64,000 nt of DNA, from the NCBI RefSeq assembly GCF_003368325.1, contig NZ_CP031467.1:2418001-2482000 (forward strand), in the 5' to 3' direction. The notes below the pieces were generated by a model that searched no databases, was not told where the DNA came from, and was given only the letters and a program-made list of their open reading frames with translations. This document shows, in pieces, positions 57,866-64,000 of the stretch (within the stretch, counting starts at the first letter, position 1; each line of letters starts with the position of its first letter). Position numbers and translations under genes: made by a program. The DNA is from Paraburkholderia caffeinilytica (GTDB lineage: Bacteria; Pseudomonadota; Gammaproteobacteria; Burkholderiales; Burkholderiaceae).

Positions 57866-58804
57866 ATGAGCGCTTCATCGGATGCTGGATCGGTGCAGCC
57901 GGAATTACTGGTTCCGCCTGTACCCACGCCAACGCCTCGCGTCGACGGTCCGGGACGCGCGTCGCAGTTCCTCGCCTGGATCGGCGTGGTGCCGTTTTTT
58001 ACCTTCGCATTGCTGTTTCTGATTCTGCCGACCGGCTTCCTGATGGTCGGCGCGTTCCAGGATTCGCAAGGCCACTTTACGCTCGGCAACTTTCGCGACC
58101 TGCTCCAGCCCACGGTAATGGACGCCTACTGGATCAGCTTCAAGGTGAGCGCCGCTTCCGCGCTCGGCGGCGGGGTGATCGGGTCTCTGCTCGCGTGGGC
58201 GGCGGTGCAAGGCAAATTGCCGGGCTGGATTCGTCCTACGTTGATGACATTCTCCGGCGTCGCTTCGAATTTTGCCGGTGTGCCGCTCGCATTTGCCTTC
58301 ATCTGCACGCTGGGGCGTGTCGGTCTCGTGACCGTATTGCTGAAGAAGTATCTCGGCTTCAATCTGTACTCGACGGGCTTCAGCGTGCTGAGCTTCTCCG
58401 GGTTGACGCTGACTTACCTGTACTTCCAGATTCCTTTGATGGTGCTGATCGTCACGCCGGCACTCGACGGCCTGAAGCGCGAGTGGCGTGAAGCCTGCGA
58501 CTGCCTCGGCGGCACAGCCTTCCAATACTGGCGCCACGTGGCGTTGCCGGTGCTGTGGCCGAGCGTGCTTGGCGCGACGCTGCTGCTGTTCGCCAATTCG
58601 TTCGGCGCGGTCGCCACGGCTTATGCGCTGACGGGCAGTTCGCTGAACATCGTCACGATCCTGCTGTATGCGCAGATTCGCGGCGACGTGATGCACAACC
58701 AGAACCTCGGCTACGCGCTCGCGCTCGGCATGGTGCTCGTGACGGGCTTGTCGAACGGCGGTTACATCTGGCTGCGTTCGCGCGCTGAAAGGGGGCGTCG
58801 ATGA
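57866..58804 (+). CDS. ABC transporter permease 1
   Basis: A 312-residue permease with a Pro-rich cytoplasmic N-terminus and six transmembrane helices. The EAA loop is REACDCLGGTAFQYWRHVALP (about 209-229). The PotB/FbpB class is likely. A good ribosome site (GAGGGTGAG) precedes the ATG. It overlaps the next permease by four bases. Confidence 0.9.
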   Translation: MSASSDAGSVQPELLVPPVPTPTPRVDGPGRASQFLAWIGVVPFFTFALLFLILPTGFLMVGAFQDSQGHFTLGNFRDLLQPTVMDAYWISFKVSAASALGGGVIGSLLAWAAVQGKLPGWIRPTLMTFSGVASNFAGVPLAFAFICTLGRVGLVTVLLKKYLGFNLYSTGFSVLSFSGLTLTYLYFQIPLMVLIVTPALDGLKREWREACDCLGGTAFQYWRHVALPVLWPSVLGATLLLFANSFGAVATAYALTGSSLNIVTILLYAQIRGDVMHNQNLGYALALGMVLVTGLSNGGYIWLRSRAERGRR

Positions 58805-59592
58805 AAAGCCAGTCGCGTGTGGGTGCGTGGACCGCGATGATTGTCGGTTCGCTGTACTTTCTGATTCCGTTGCTCGCCACCTTCGAATTCAGCCTGCGCA
58901 TGAAGCGCGGCGTCTACAGCTTCGAGGCGTATAGCGTCGTGCTGAGCGATCCGCGTTTTCAGGCCTCGTTCGGCTATTCGATTCTGATGGCGGTGCTGAC
59001 GATCATTGTCGGCGTACTGCTGGTGGTGCCGACGGCGTACTACGTGCAATTGCGGTTGCCGAAACTGCGGCCCATCGTCGAGTTCATCACCTTGTTGCCG
59101 CTGGTGGTGCCGGCGATCGTGATCGTGTTCGGCTATCTGCGCATCTATAACAGCAGCTCGATTCTGCCGCTCACGGCCAACGAACGTGCGACCGACCTGT
59201 TGCTGGTGTTCGGCTACGTCACACTCTCGCTGCCGTACATGTACCGCGCGGTCGACGCCGGCTTGCGCGCGGTCGACGTGCGCTCGCTGACCGAGGCCGC
59301 CGAATGTCTCGGGGCGAACTGGCCGACGATTCTGTTCAAGGTGATCTTCCCGAATATCCGCTCGGGCATTCTGTCCGGCGCGTTTCTCACCTTCGCCGTG
59401 GTGATCGGCGAGTTCACGCTGGCGAGTCTGCTCGACCGCCCCGCGTTCGGCCCGTATCTGCAATTGATCGGCGCGAACCGCGCGTATGAACCGTCGGCGC
59501 TCGCGATCATCGCGTTCGTGATTACGTGGGCGTCGATGGGTTTGATTCAGGTATTCGGTTCGGCCCGCTCGCTTAGCGGCCAGAAAATTTGA
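58801..59592 (+). CDS. ABC transporter permease 2
   Basis: A 263-residue permease with six transmembrane helices and EAA loop TEAAECLGANWPTILFKVIFP (about 164-184). The PotC class is likely. It is coupled to the first permease (ATGA overlap). Its stop codon lies at the edge of a 13-bp tandem duplication. Confidence 0.9.
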   Translation: MKSQSRVGAWTAMIVGSLYFLIPLLATFEFSLRMKRGVYSFEAYSVVLSDPRFQASFGYSILMAVLTIIVGVLLVVPTAYYVQLRLPKLRPIVEFITLLPLVVPAIVIVFGYLRIYNSSSILPLTANERATDLLLVFGYVTLSLPYMYRAVDAGLRAVDVRSLTEAAECLGANWPTILFKVIFPNIRSGILSGAFLTFAVVIGEFTLASLLDRPAFGPYLQLIGANRAYEPSALAIIAFVITWASMGLIQVFGSARSLSGQKI

Positions 59593-59613
59593 CGGACTCA
59601 TTTGACGGACTCA
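59588..59613. repeat. 13-bp exact tandem duplication over the permease stop
   Basis: TTTGACGGACTCA occurs twice in succession (59588-59600 and 59601-59613). The first copy contains the TGA stop of the second permease gene. Confidence 0.85.
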
Positions 59614-59637
59614 TGTGTCCGACTAAGGCAGCGAATC

Positions 59638-60708
59638 ATGGCATTCCTTGAGATCGAAAATCTGCATAAGTCCTTCGGGGCGAACACGGCGCTGCATCAC
59701 TTCGACATGAAGATCGAGCGCGGCGAATTCATCACGTTTCTTGGGCCGTCCGGTTGCGGCAAGACCACGGTGCTGCGGATGATCGCCGGCTTCGAAACGC
59801 CGACGCGGGGCATCATCCGGCTGGACAACAAGGACGTGACGCACCTGCGCACGCGGCAGCGCAAGGTCGGCATGGTGTTTCAGTCGTACGCGTTGTTTCC
59901 GAACATGACGGTGGCCGACAACATCGGCTTCGGACTGAAGATCACGCACCGCCCGCAGGCGGAGATCAACAAGCGCGTCGAGGAGATGTTGCAGTTGATC
60001 AAGCTGCCGCATCTCGGCCAACGCTATCCATGGCAGTTGTCGGGTGGTCAGCAGCAGCGCGTGGCGTTGGCGCGCGCGCTCGCCGGCAAGCCACAGGTGC
60101 TGTTGCTCGACGAACCGCTATCGGCGCTCGACGCGAAGATCCGCATTTCGTTGCGGCAAGATATTCGCGCGCTGCAGCGCGAGTTGGGCATCACGTCGAT
60201 TTTCGTGACGCACGATCAGGAAGAGGCGCTGTCGATTTCGGACCGCATCGTGGTGATGAACGAGGGGCGCGTCGAACAGGTCGGCACGCCGTCGGAGATC
60301 TATAACTATCCGCGCACGCGCTTTGTCGCGTCGTTCGTCGGCACGCTGAACATTCTGGCGGGCCATGTGATCGACCCGAAGACCGGCAAGATGGCTGTCG
60401 ACGGTCAGGAGCTCACCACCACGCAGGAACTGCCGGCAGACGACGTGGGCAAGCAACGCATGATCGCGCTGCGGCCCGAAGCCATTGTGCTGGAACCGGC
60501 CGCGCCGGGCCGCAACACGCTGAACGCAACTGTTGAAGAAGTGAATTTCCTCGGCGCGGTGGTGCGCATCAGGGCGCGCGTGAAAGACGCCGTGATTTCA
60601 CTCGACGTGTTCAACGACCCGAATCGCGGCTTGCCCGAACGGGGTCAACCGGTATCGCTCGGTTTCTCGCACGAGAACTTGCTGGTGCTCGAAGAGGGCG
60701 GCGCATAG
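59638..60708 (+). CDS. ABC transporter ATPase, PotA/FbpC class
   Basis: A 356-residue ABC ATPase with Walker A GPSGCGKTT (36-44), signature LSGGQQQRVALARA (about 137-150), Walker B LLLDEP, and a C-terminal TOBE regulatory domain (about 240-350). It completes the importer with the preceding binding protein and permeases. Confidence 0.93.
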   Translation: MAFLEIENLHKSFGANTALHHFDMKIERGEFITFLGPSGCGKTTVLRMIAGFETPTRGIIRLDNKDVTHLRTRQRKVGMVFQSYALFPNMTVADNIGFGLKITHRPQAEINKRVEEMLQLIKLPHLGQRYPWQLSGGQQQRVALARALAGKPQVLLLDEPLSALDAKIRISLRQDIRALQRELGITSIFVTHDQEEALSISDRIVVMNEGRVEQVGTPSEIYNYPRTRFVASFVGTLNILAGHVIDPKTGKMAVDGQELTTTQELPADDVGKQRMIALRPEAIVLEPAAPGRNTLNATVEEVNFLGAVVRIRARVKDAVISLDVFNDPNRGLPERGQPVSLGFSHENLLVLEEGGA

Positions 60709-60847
60709 AAGCCGACCAGTAGTGCCTGAGGCGAGCGAAGGCCGCGCACACGGCTGGGCGGTTTCCGCTAACGCGTGCCAAGAAAGCCCCGCGCACAGGC
60801 TGGGCAGCTTCGGCTGAAACAGGCGAAAGCCGCAGCCCAAAAAGCGT

Positions 60848-60927
60848 TCCGGGTTTTCCCGGATGCGCGGCCCGGATGGATTCCGGATTCCCCGACGCCC
60901 CTTGTCCGGATTTCCGGAATCCCGGAC
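60848..60927. promoter_or_regulatory. Cluster of seven YCCGGR hexamers (candidate DctD sites)
   Basis: YCCGGR hexamers begin at 60848, 60858, 60871, 60882, 60905, 60913 and 60921. Two parts are dyads: TCCGGG-TTTT-CCCGGA (60848-60863) and a near-perfect 24-bp palindrome at 60904-60927. The cluster ends about 65 bp before the sigma-54 promoter, the usual place for an NtrC-type activator. The DctD assignment follows from dctB at the end of the window. Confidence 0.55.
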
Positions 60928-60989
60928 GACGCACGCCGTAGTACACCAAAAAACCTATAATAATCAAGGTGATCCGCTTTGCGTCAAGC

Positions 60990-61005
60990 TGGCATCGACC
61001 TTGCA
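60990..61005 (+). promoter_or_regulatory. Sigma-54 promoter of dctA
   Basis: TGGCATCGACCTTGCA fits the -24/-12 consensus TGGCAYR-N4-TTGCW with one deviation, at the sixth or seventh position. Transcription would begin near 61017. Dicarboxylate transport under DctB/DctD and sigma-54 is established in related bacteria. Confidence 0.75.
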
Positions 61006-61056
61006 ATTCAGATCACGCGGCCGCAACGGTCCGACAACTAAAGCAAGGAGACAACG

Positions 61057-61086
61057 ATGTCTGATTTCCCCTCCCGGTATTTCTGA
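61057..61086 (+). CDS. Nine-codon leader ORF upstream of dctA
   Basis: AAGGAG at 61045-61050 is followed six bases later by ATG and eight further codons (MSDFPSRYF) before TGA at 61084. It is the best ribosome site in the region and lies in the leader about 109 bp before the dctA start. A translated leader peptide is possible; its function is unknown. Confidence 0.45.
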   Translation: MSDFPSRYF

Positions 61087-61194
61087 ATTCGTCGTCTTGT
61101 CGCGGCCTAATGCCGTGCACAGGCGTGACGACTATTCGTTCGCATGGTGCGCAGCGTGGCAGGCCTTGAGCTCACCCATATCGCAGGAAACATC

Positions 61195-62475
61195 GTGAAG
61201 AAACCTTTCTACAAAGTGCTATACGTCCAGGTGATCGTTGCGATCATCATCGGCATCGCGCTCGGCCATTATTCGCCCGACTTCGCCGTCGACATGAAAC
61301 CGCTCGGCGACGGCTTCATCAAGCTGATCAAGATGGTGATCGGGCCGATCATCTTCTGTACGGTGGTGACCGGTATCGCCGGTATGGAAGACATGAAGAA
61401 GGTCGGGCGCGTCGGCGGCAAGGCGCTGCTGTACTTCGAAATCGTTTCGACGTTCGCACTGGTGCTCGGCCTGATCGCGACGCACGTGCTGAAGCCCGGC
61501 GTCGGCTTCAACATCGATCCGGCCACGCTCGACGGCAAGGCGGTCGCCTCGTATGCCGCGAAGGCGCATGGCCAGACCACGGTCGACTTCCTGATGCACC
61601 TCATCCCGGACACGCTCGTGTCGGCGTTCGCCCAGGGCGAAATCCTGCAGATCCTGGTGATCGCGTTGCTGTTCGGCGCGGTGCTGGCTACGGCCGGCGA
61701 GAAGGGCAAGGTCGTCACGAACTTCATCGACGGGCTCTCGCATGTGCTGTTCGGCATCGTGCGCATCATCACGAAGCTGGCGCCGATCGGCGCGTTCGGC
61801 GCAATGGCGTTCACGATCGGCAAGTACGGCATCGGCTCGCTGCTGCCTATGCTCAAGCTGATCGGCACGTTCTATCTGACTTCGATCGTGTTCGTGGTGG
61901 TCGTGCTCGGCATCATCGCGCGTGCGGTGGGCTTCAACATCCTGCGCTTTGTCGGCTACATCAAGGAAGAGATGCTGATCGTGCTCGGCACGAGCTCGTC
62001 GGAAGCCGCGCTGCCGCAACTGATGCTGAAGCTCGAAAAGCTCGGCTGCTCGCGTTCGGTGGTGGGCCTCGTGGTGCCGACCGGTTACTCGTTCAACCTC
62101 GACGGCACCAACATCTATATGACGATGGCCGTGCTGTTCATCGCTCAGGCCACCAATACCGACCTGACGTGGACGCAGCAGCTCACGCTGCTGGCGGTGA
62201 CGATGCTGACTTCGAAGGGCGCGAGCGGTGTGACCGGCGCAGGCTTCATCACGCTGGCCGCCACGCTCGCCGTGGTGCCGACCATTCCGCTGTCGGGCAT
62301 GGTGCTGATTCTCGGTATCGACCGCTTCATGAGCGAATGCCGCGCGCTGACGAACATCGTCGGCAACGGTGTCGCGACGGTGGTGGTGTCGGCATGGGAA
62401 AAGGAACTGGACCGCAGCAAGCTGAACGCCGCGTTGCGGGGTGAAGTGGCGGTCAAAGAGCCGGCCGAGGCTTAA
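61195..62475 (+). CDS. dctA: C4-dicarboxylate transport protein
   Basis: A 426-residue sodium/dicarboxylate symporter of the DctA family (DAACS), about eight helices plus two hairpins. The GTG start at 61195 gives the family N-terminus [14 protein letters not shown] and has AGGAAA upstream; a longer start at 61144 would add 17 residues without family similarity. The [11 protein letters not shown] segment and the [15 protein letters not shown] motif identify the substrate-binding core. It imports succinate, fumarate and malate under sigma-54 control (promoter at 60990). Confidence 0.96.
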   Translation: MKKPFYKVLYVQVIVAIIIGIALGHYSPDFAVDMKPLGDGFIKLIKMVIGPIIFCTVVTGIAGMEDMKKVGRVGGKALLYFEIVSTFALVLGLIATHVLKPGVGFNIDPATLDGKAVASYAAKAHGQTTVDFLMHLIPDTLVSAFAQGEILQILVIALLFGAVLATAGEKGKVVTNFIDGLSHVLFGIVRIITKLAPIGAFGAMAFTIGKYGIGSLLPMLKLIGTFYLTSIVFVVVVLGIIARAVGFNILRFVGYIKEEMLIVLGTSSSEAALPQLMLKLEKLGCSRSVVGLVVPTGYSFNLDGTNIYMTMAVLFIAQATNTDLTWTQQLTLLAVTMLTSKGASGVTGAGFITLAATLAVVPTIPLSGMVLILGIDRFMSECRALTNIVGNGVATVVVSAWEKELDRSKLNAALRGEVAVKEPAEA

Positions 62476-62521
62476 GCCAGGCAGCCGTTACGAGCACGAC
62501 TTCGGCCGCGGACGCCCACCT

Positions 62522-64000
62522 ATGAAAGCGGCGGCCGCGAGCCCAGACCCCGCGCCGTCGGCCGACGAAGCTTACGCCGACGGCGCGGCGCCTTATGCCA
62601 CAATATCCGATCCTTACCGATCGGGAATTGCCAACGTGACGCGCCGCCTGCTGATCCTCTTCGCGCTCGTTGCCGGGCTCGTGGCGGCGTGCGGGCTCAC
62701 GTACAGCATTGCGTGGCAGAGCGGGATCGACAATTTGCGGCGCAACGCCGCAGTGCGGGTCGATCGCACGACCAGCGCGCTGAAAAGCACGCTCGAGCGC
62801 TACGAATCGCTGCCTTATCTGCTGGCTGAACATCCCATCGTGCAGGACGTGCTGGTCAATCCCAGCCCTGCCAACGTCGAGCGCGCCAATCTCTATCTCG
62901 AAGACCTCAACCGCCACGCGCGGGCGACGGTCACGTACATCATTCCGCTCGACGGCTATTGCGTCGCCGCGAGCAACTGGCACGGGCCGGGCAGCTTCAT
63001 CGGCGCGGGCTATCAATTCCGGCCGTATTTTCTCGATGCGGTGAAAGGCGGCGTGGGCCGCTTTTTCGGCATCGGCACGATTTCGCAGGCGCCTGGTTAC
63101 TACATCTCGCAGCCGGTACGGCGTGACGGCAAGATCGTCGGCGTGGCGGTCGTCAAACTCGATCTCGAATGGTTTCAGGGCGCGGATGCGTCCGAGCCCC
63201 TGGTTGTCACCGACGACCACGGCGTGATCTTTCTGTCGTCGATGCCGGCGTGGAAATATCACACGATCCGGCCGTTGTCGGGCCAGGTCGCCGATTCGAT
63301 CTACCAGGCGCGCCAGTATGCGCAGCAACCGATCGCGCCGCTGCCAGTGACGATCGAACGCACGCTCGAAGGCAATGCGCAGATCGTGCGCATCGGCGGC
63401 GGCCGCTATGCGCCGCGCTATCTGGCGTCGCGACGCGGTATGGGCGAGCCGGACTGGCACCTGATCACGATGTCGCCGGTCGGTCCGGTCGACGCCGACG
63501 CGCGCAATGCGACCATCGTGACCGGCTTCGGCTATGTGTCGCTGGTGTTGCTCGCGTTCTACTGGAGAATGCGCCGTGCCCGGGTGCGTGAAGTGATGCG
63601 CAGCCGTTCGCTGCTGCAAAAGGCCTACGCCGAATTGAACCGGCGAGTGGCCGAACGCACGGCGGATCTGTCGCAGGCAAACGAGCAGTTGCAGAAGGAA
63701 GTCGCCGAGCGAACGCGCGCCGAACAGGAACTGCGCGCCGCGCACGATGAACTGATCCAGGCCAGCAAGCTCGCCGCGCTGGGTCAGATGGCGGCGGGCA
63801 TCACGCATGAATTGAATCAACCGCTTGCGGCGCTGCGCGGTTTTTCGGACAACACGCGCGTGTTGCTCGAACGCGGCGACCAGGCCTCGGCGTTCGAGAA
63901 TCTCGAAGCGATCGCGGCGCTCACCGAGCGCATGGGCAAGATCACCAATCAGCTGAAGCTGTTCGTCGGACGGGCACGGCCGCGCAGTGCGCGCGCGCCG
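62522..64000 (+). CDS. dctB: C4-dicarboxylate sensor histidine kinase DctB (3' end outside window)
   Basis: The first 493 residues of a sensor kinase, open at the window end. A cytoplasmic N-terminus is followed by a transmembrane helix (about 42-62), a periplasmic PAS-like dicarboxylate sensor (about 63-335), a second helix (about 337-357), a coiled-coil linker, and the start of the HisKA domain. The phosphoacceptor is His429 in MAAGITHELNQP. ATG at 62522 was chosen; GTG at 62636 in frame is an alternative that would remove a 38-residue extension. It lies 46 bp after dctA. DctD is presumably just beyond. Confidence 0.9.
   Translation, partial: MKAAAASPDPAPSADEAYADGAAPYATISDPYRSGIANVTRRLLILFALVAGLVAACGLTYSIAWQSGIDNLRRNAAVRVDRTTSALKSTLERYESLPYLLAEHPIVQDVLVNPSPANVERANLYLEDLNRHARATVTYIIPLDGYCVAASNWHGPGSFIGAGYQFRPYFLDAVKGGVGRFFGIGTISQAPGYYISQPVRRDGKIVGVAVVKLDLEWFQGADASEPLVVTDDHGVIFLSSMPAWKYHTIRPLSGQVADSIYQARQYAQQPIAPLPVTIERTLEGNAQIVRIGGGRYAPRYLASRRGMGEPDWHLITMSPVGPVDADARNATIVTGFGYVSLVLLAFYWRMRRARVREVMRSRSLLQKAYAELNRRVAERTADLSQANEQLQKEVAERTRAEQELRAAHDELIQASKLAALGQMAAGITHELNQPLAALRGFSDNTRVLLERGDQASAFENLEAIAALTERMGKITNQLKLFVGRARPRSARAP

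Larger units (their letters stand above)
60709..61194 (+). promoter_or_regulatory. dctA control region
   Basis: About 486 bp between the ATPase gene and dctA. From 5' to 3' it holds GC-rich filler to 60845, a CCGG-hexamer cluster (60848-60927), an AT-rich patch (60946-60966) that might bend the DNA, a sigma-54 promoter (60990-61005) and a leader of about 180 bases with a nine-codon ORF (61057-61086). Confidence 0.6.

Overview
The window is about 64 kb of high-GC proteobacterial chromosome with dense, non-overlapping single-copy metabolic and housekeeping genes. Gene content and order point to the Burkholderiaceae, most likely Burkholderia or Paraburkholderia: a MetH split into two proteins, argS followed by a SPOR-domain gene and dsbA, a PhaM-type polyhydroxyalkanoate granule protein, DUF1840, DUF2917 and DUF3567 proteins, aceK beside a LiuR-like MerR regulator, and the birA-coaX-rfaE2 neighbourhood. 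The genus is inferred from gene content; no rRNA, tRNA, insertion sequence, prophage or CRISPR array was seen.

Layout. 1-2.2 kb: repeats and a secreted alpha/beta hydrolase. 2.2-10.3 kb: a minus-strand acyl-CoA cassette (carbonic anhydrase, thiolase, SDR, acyl-CoA dehydrogenase, YchJ), aceK, a LiuR-like regulator and a divergent metallo-beta-lactamase-fold hydrolase. 10.3-12 kb: a DppA-type peptide-binding protein. 12.3-17.4 kb: probable operon argS, SPOR protein, dsbA, SDR, BtuF-like protein. 17.7-23 kb: DUF1840, a small secreted protein, the two metH genes, DUF3567. 23-31.2 kb: an enol-lactonase-like hydrolase, a DUF3108 protein, a divergent IclR/fumarylacetoacetase-family pair, a LivK-type binding protein, an enoyl-CoA hydratase and PhaM. 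31.7-35.5 kb: ferritin-like protein, rfaE2, coaX, birA. 35.5-40.4 kb: an MCE lipid-transport operon plus VanZ. 40.6-47.9 kb: ferredoxin, hydrolase, D,D-carboxypeptidase, D-amino acid transaminase, YbeD, LysR/DUF2917, lipB, lipA. 48-51.6 kb: two small membrane proteins and a tauABC-like importer. 51.6-54.2 kb: HAD phosphatase and Na/Pi cotransporter. 54.4-60.7 kb: DeoR/GlpR-type regulator, ugpQ and a four-gene ABC importer. 61-64 kb: dctA and the 5' part of dctB, running off the window.

The best regulatory reading is at the two ends of the last 10 kb. Upstream of ugpQ lies a run of GlpR-like half-sites, suggesting that the DeoR-family protein controls the UgpQ/ABC cassette in response to glycerol phosphate. 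Upstream of dctA lies a good sigma-54 -24/-12 promoter preceded by seven YCCGGR hexamers (candidate DctD sites), and the leader contains a nine-codon ORF with a near-ideal Shine-Dalgarno sequence. A LiuR-like palindrome sits between the MerR gene and the metallo-hydrolase. Short tandem duplications (11-24 bp) recur at gene junctions.

No clearly new multi-gene system was found. The strongest leads are the UgpQ-linked ABC importer of non-Ugp type, the dctA leader, and the two small membrane proteins between lipA and tauA.
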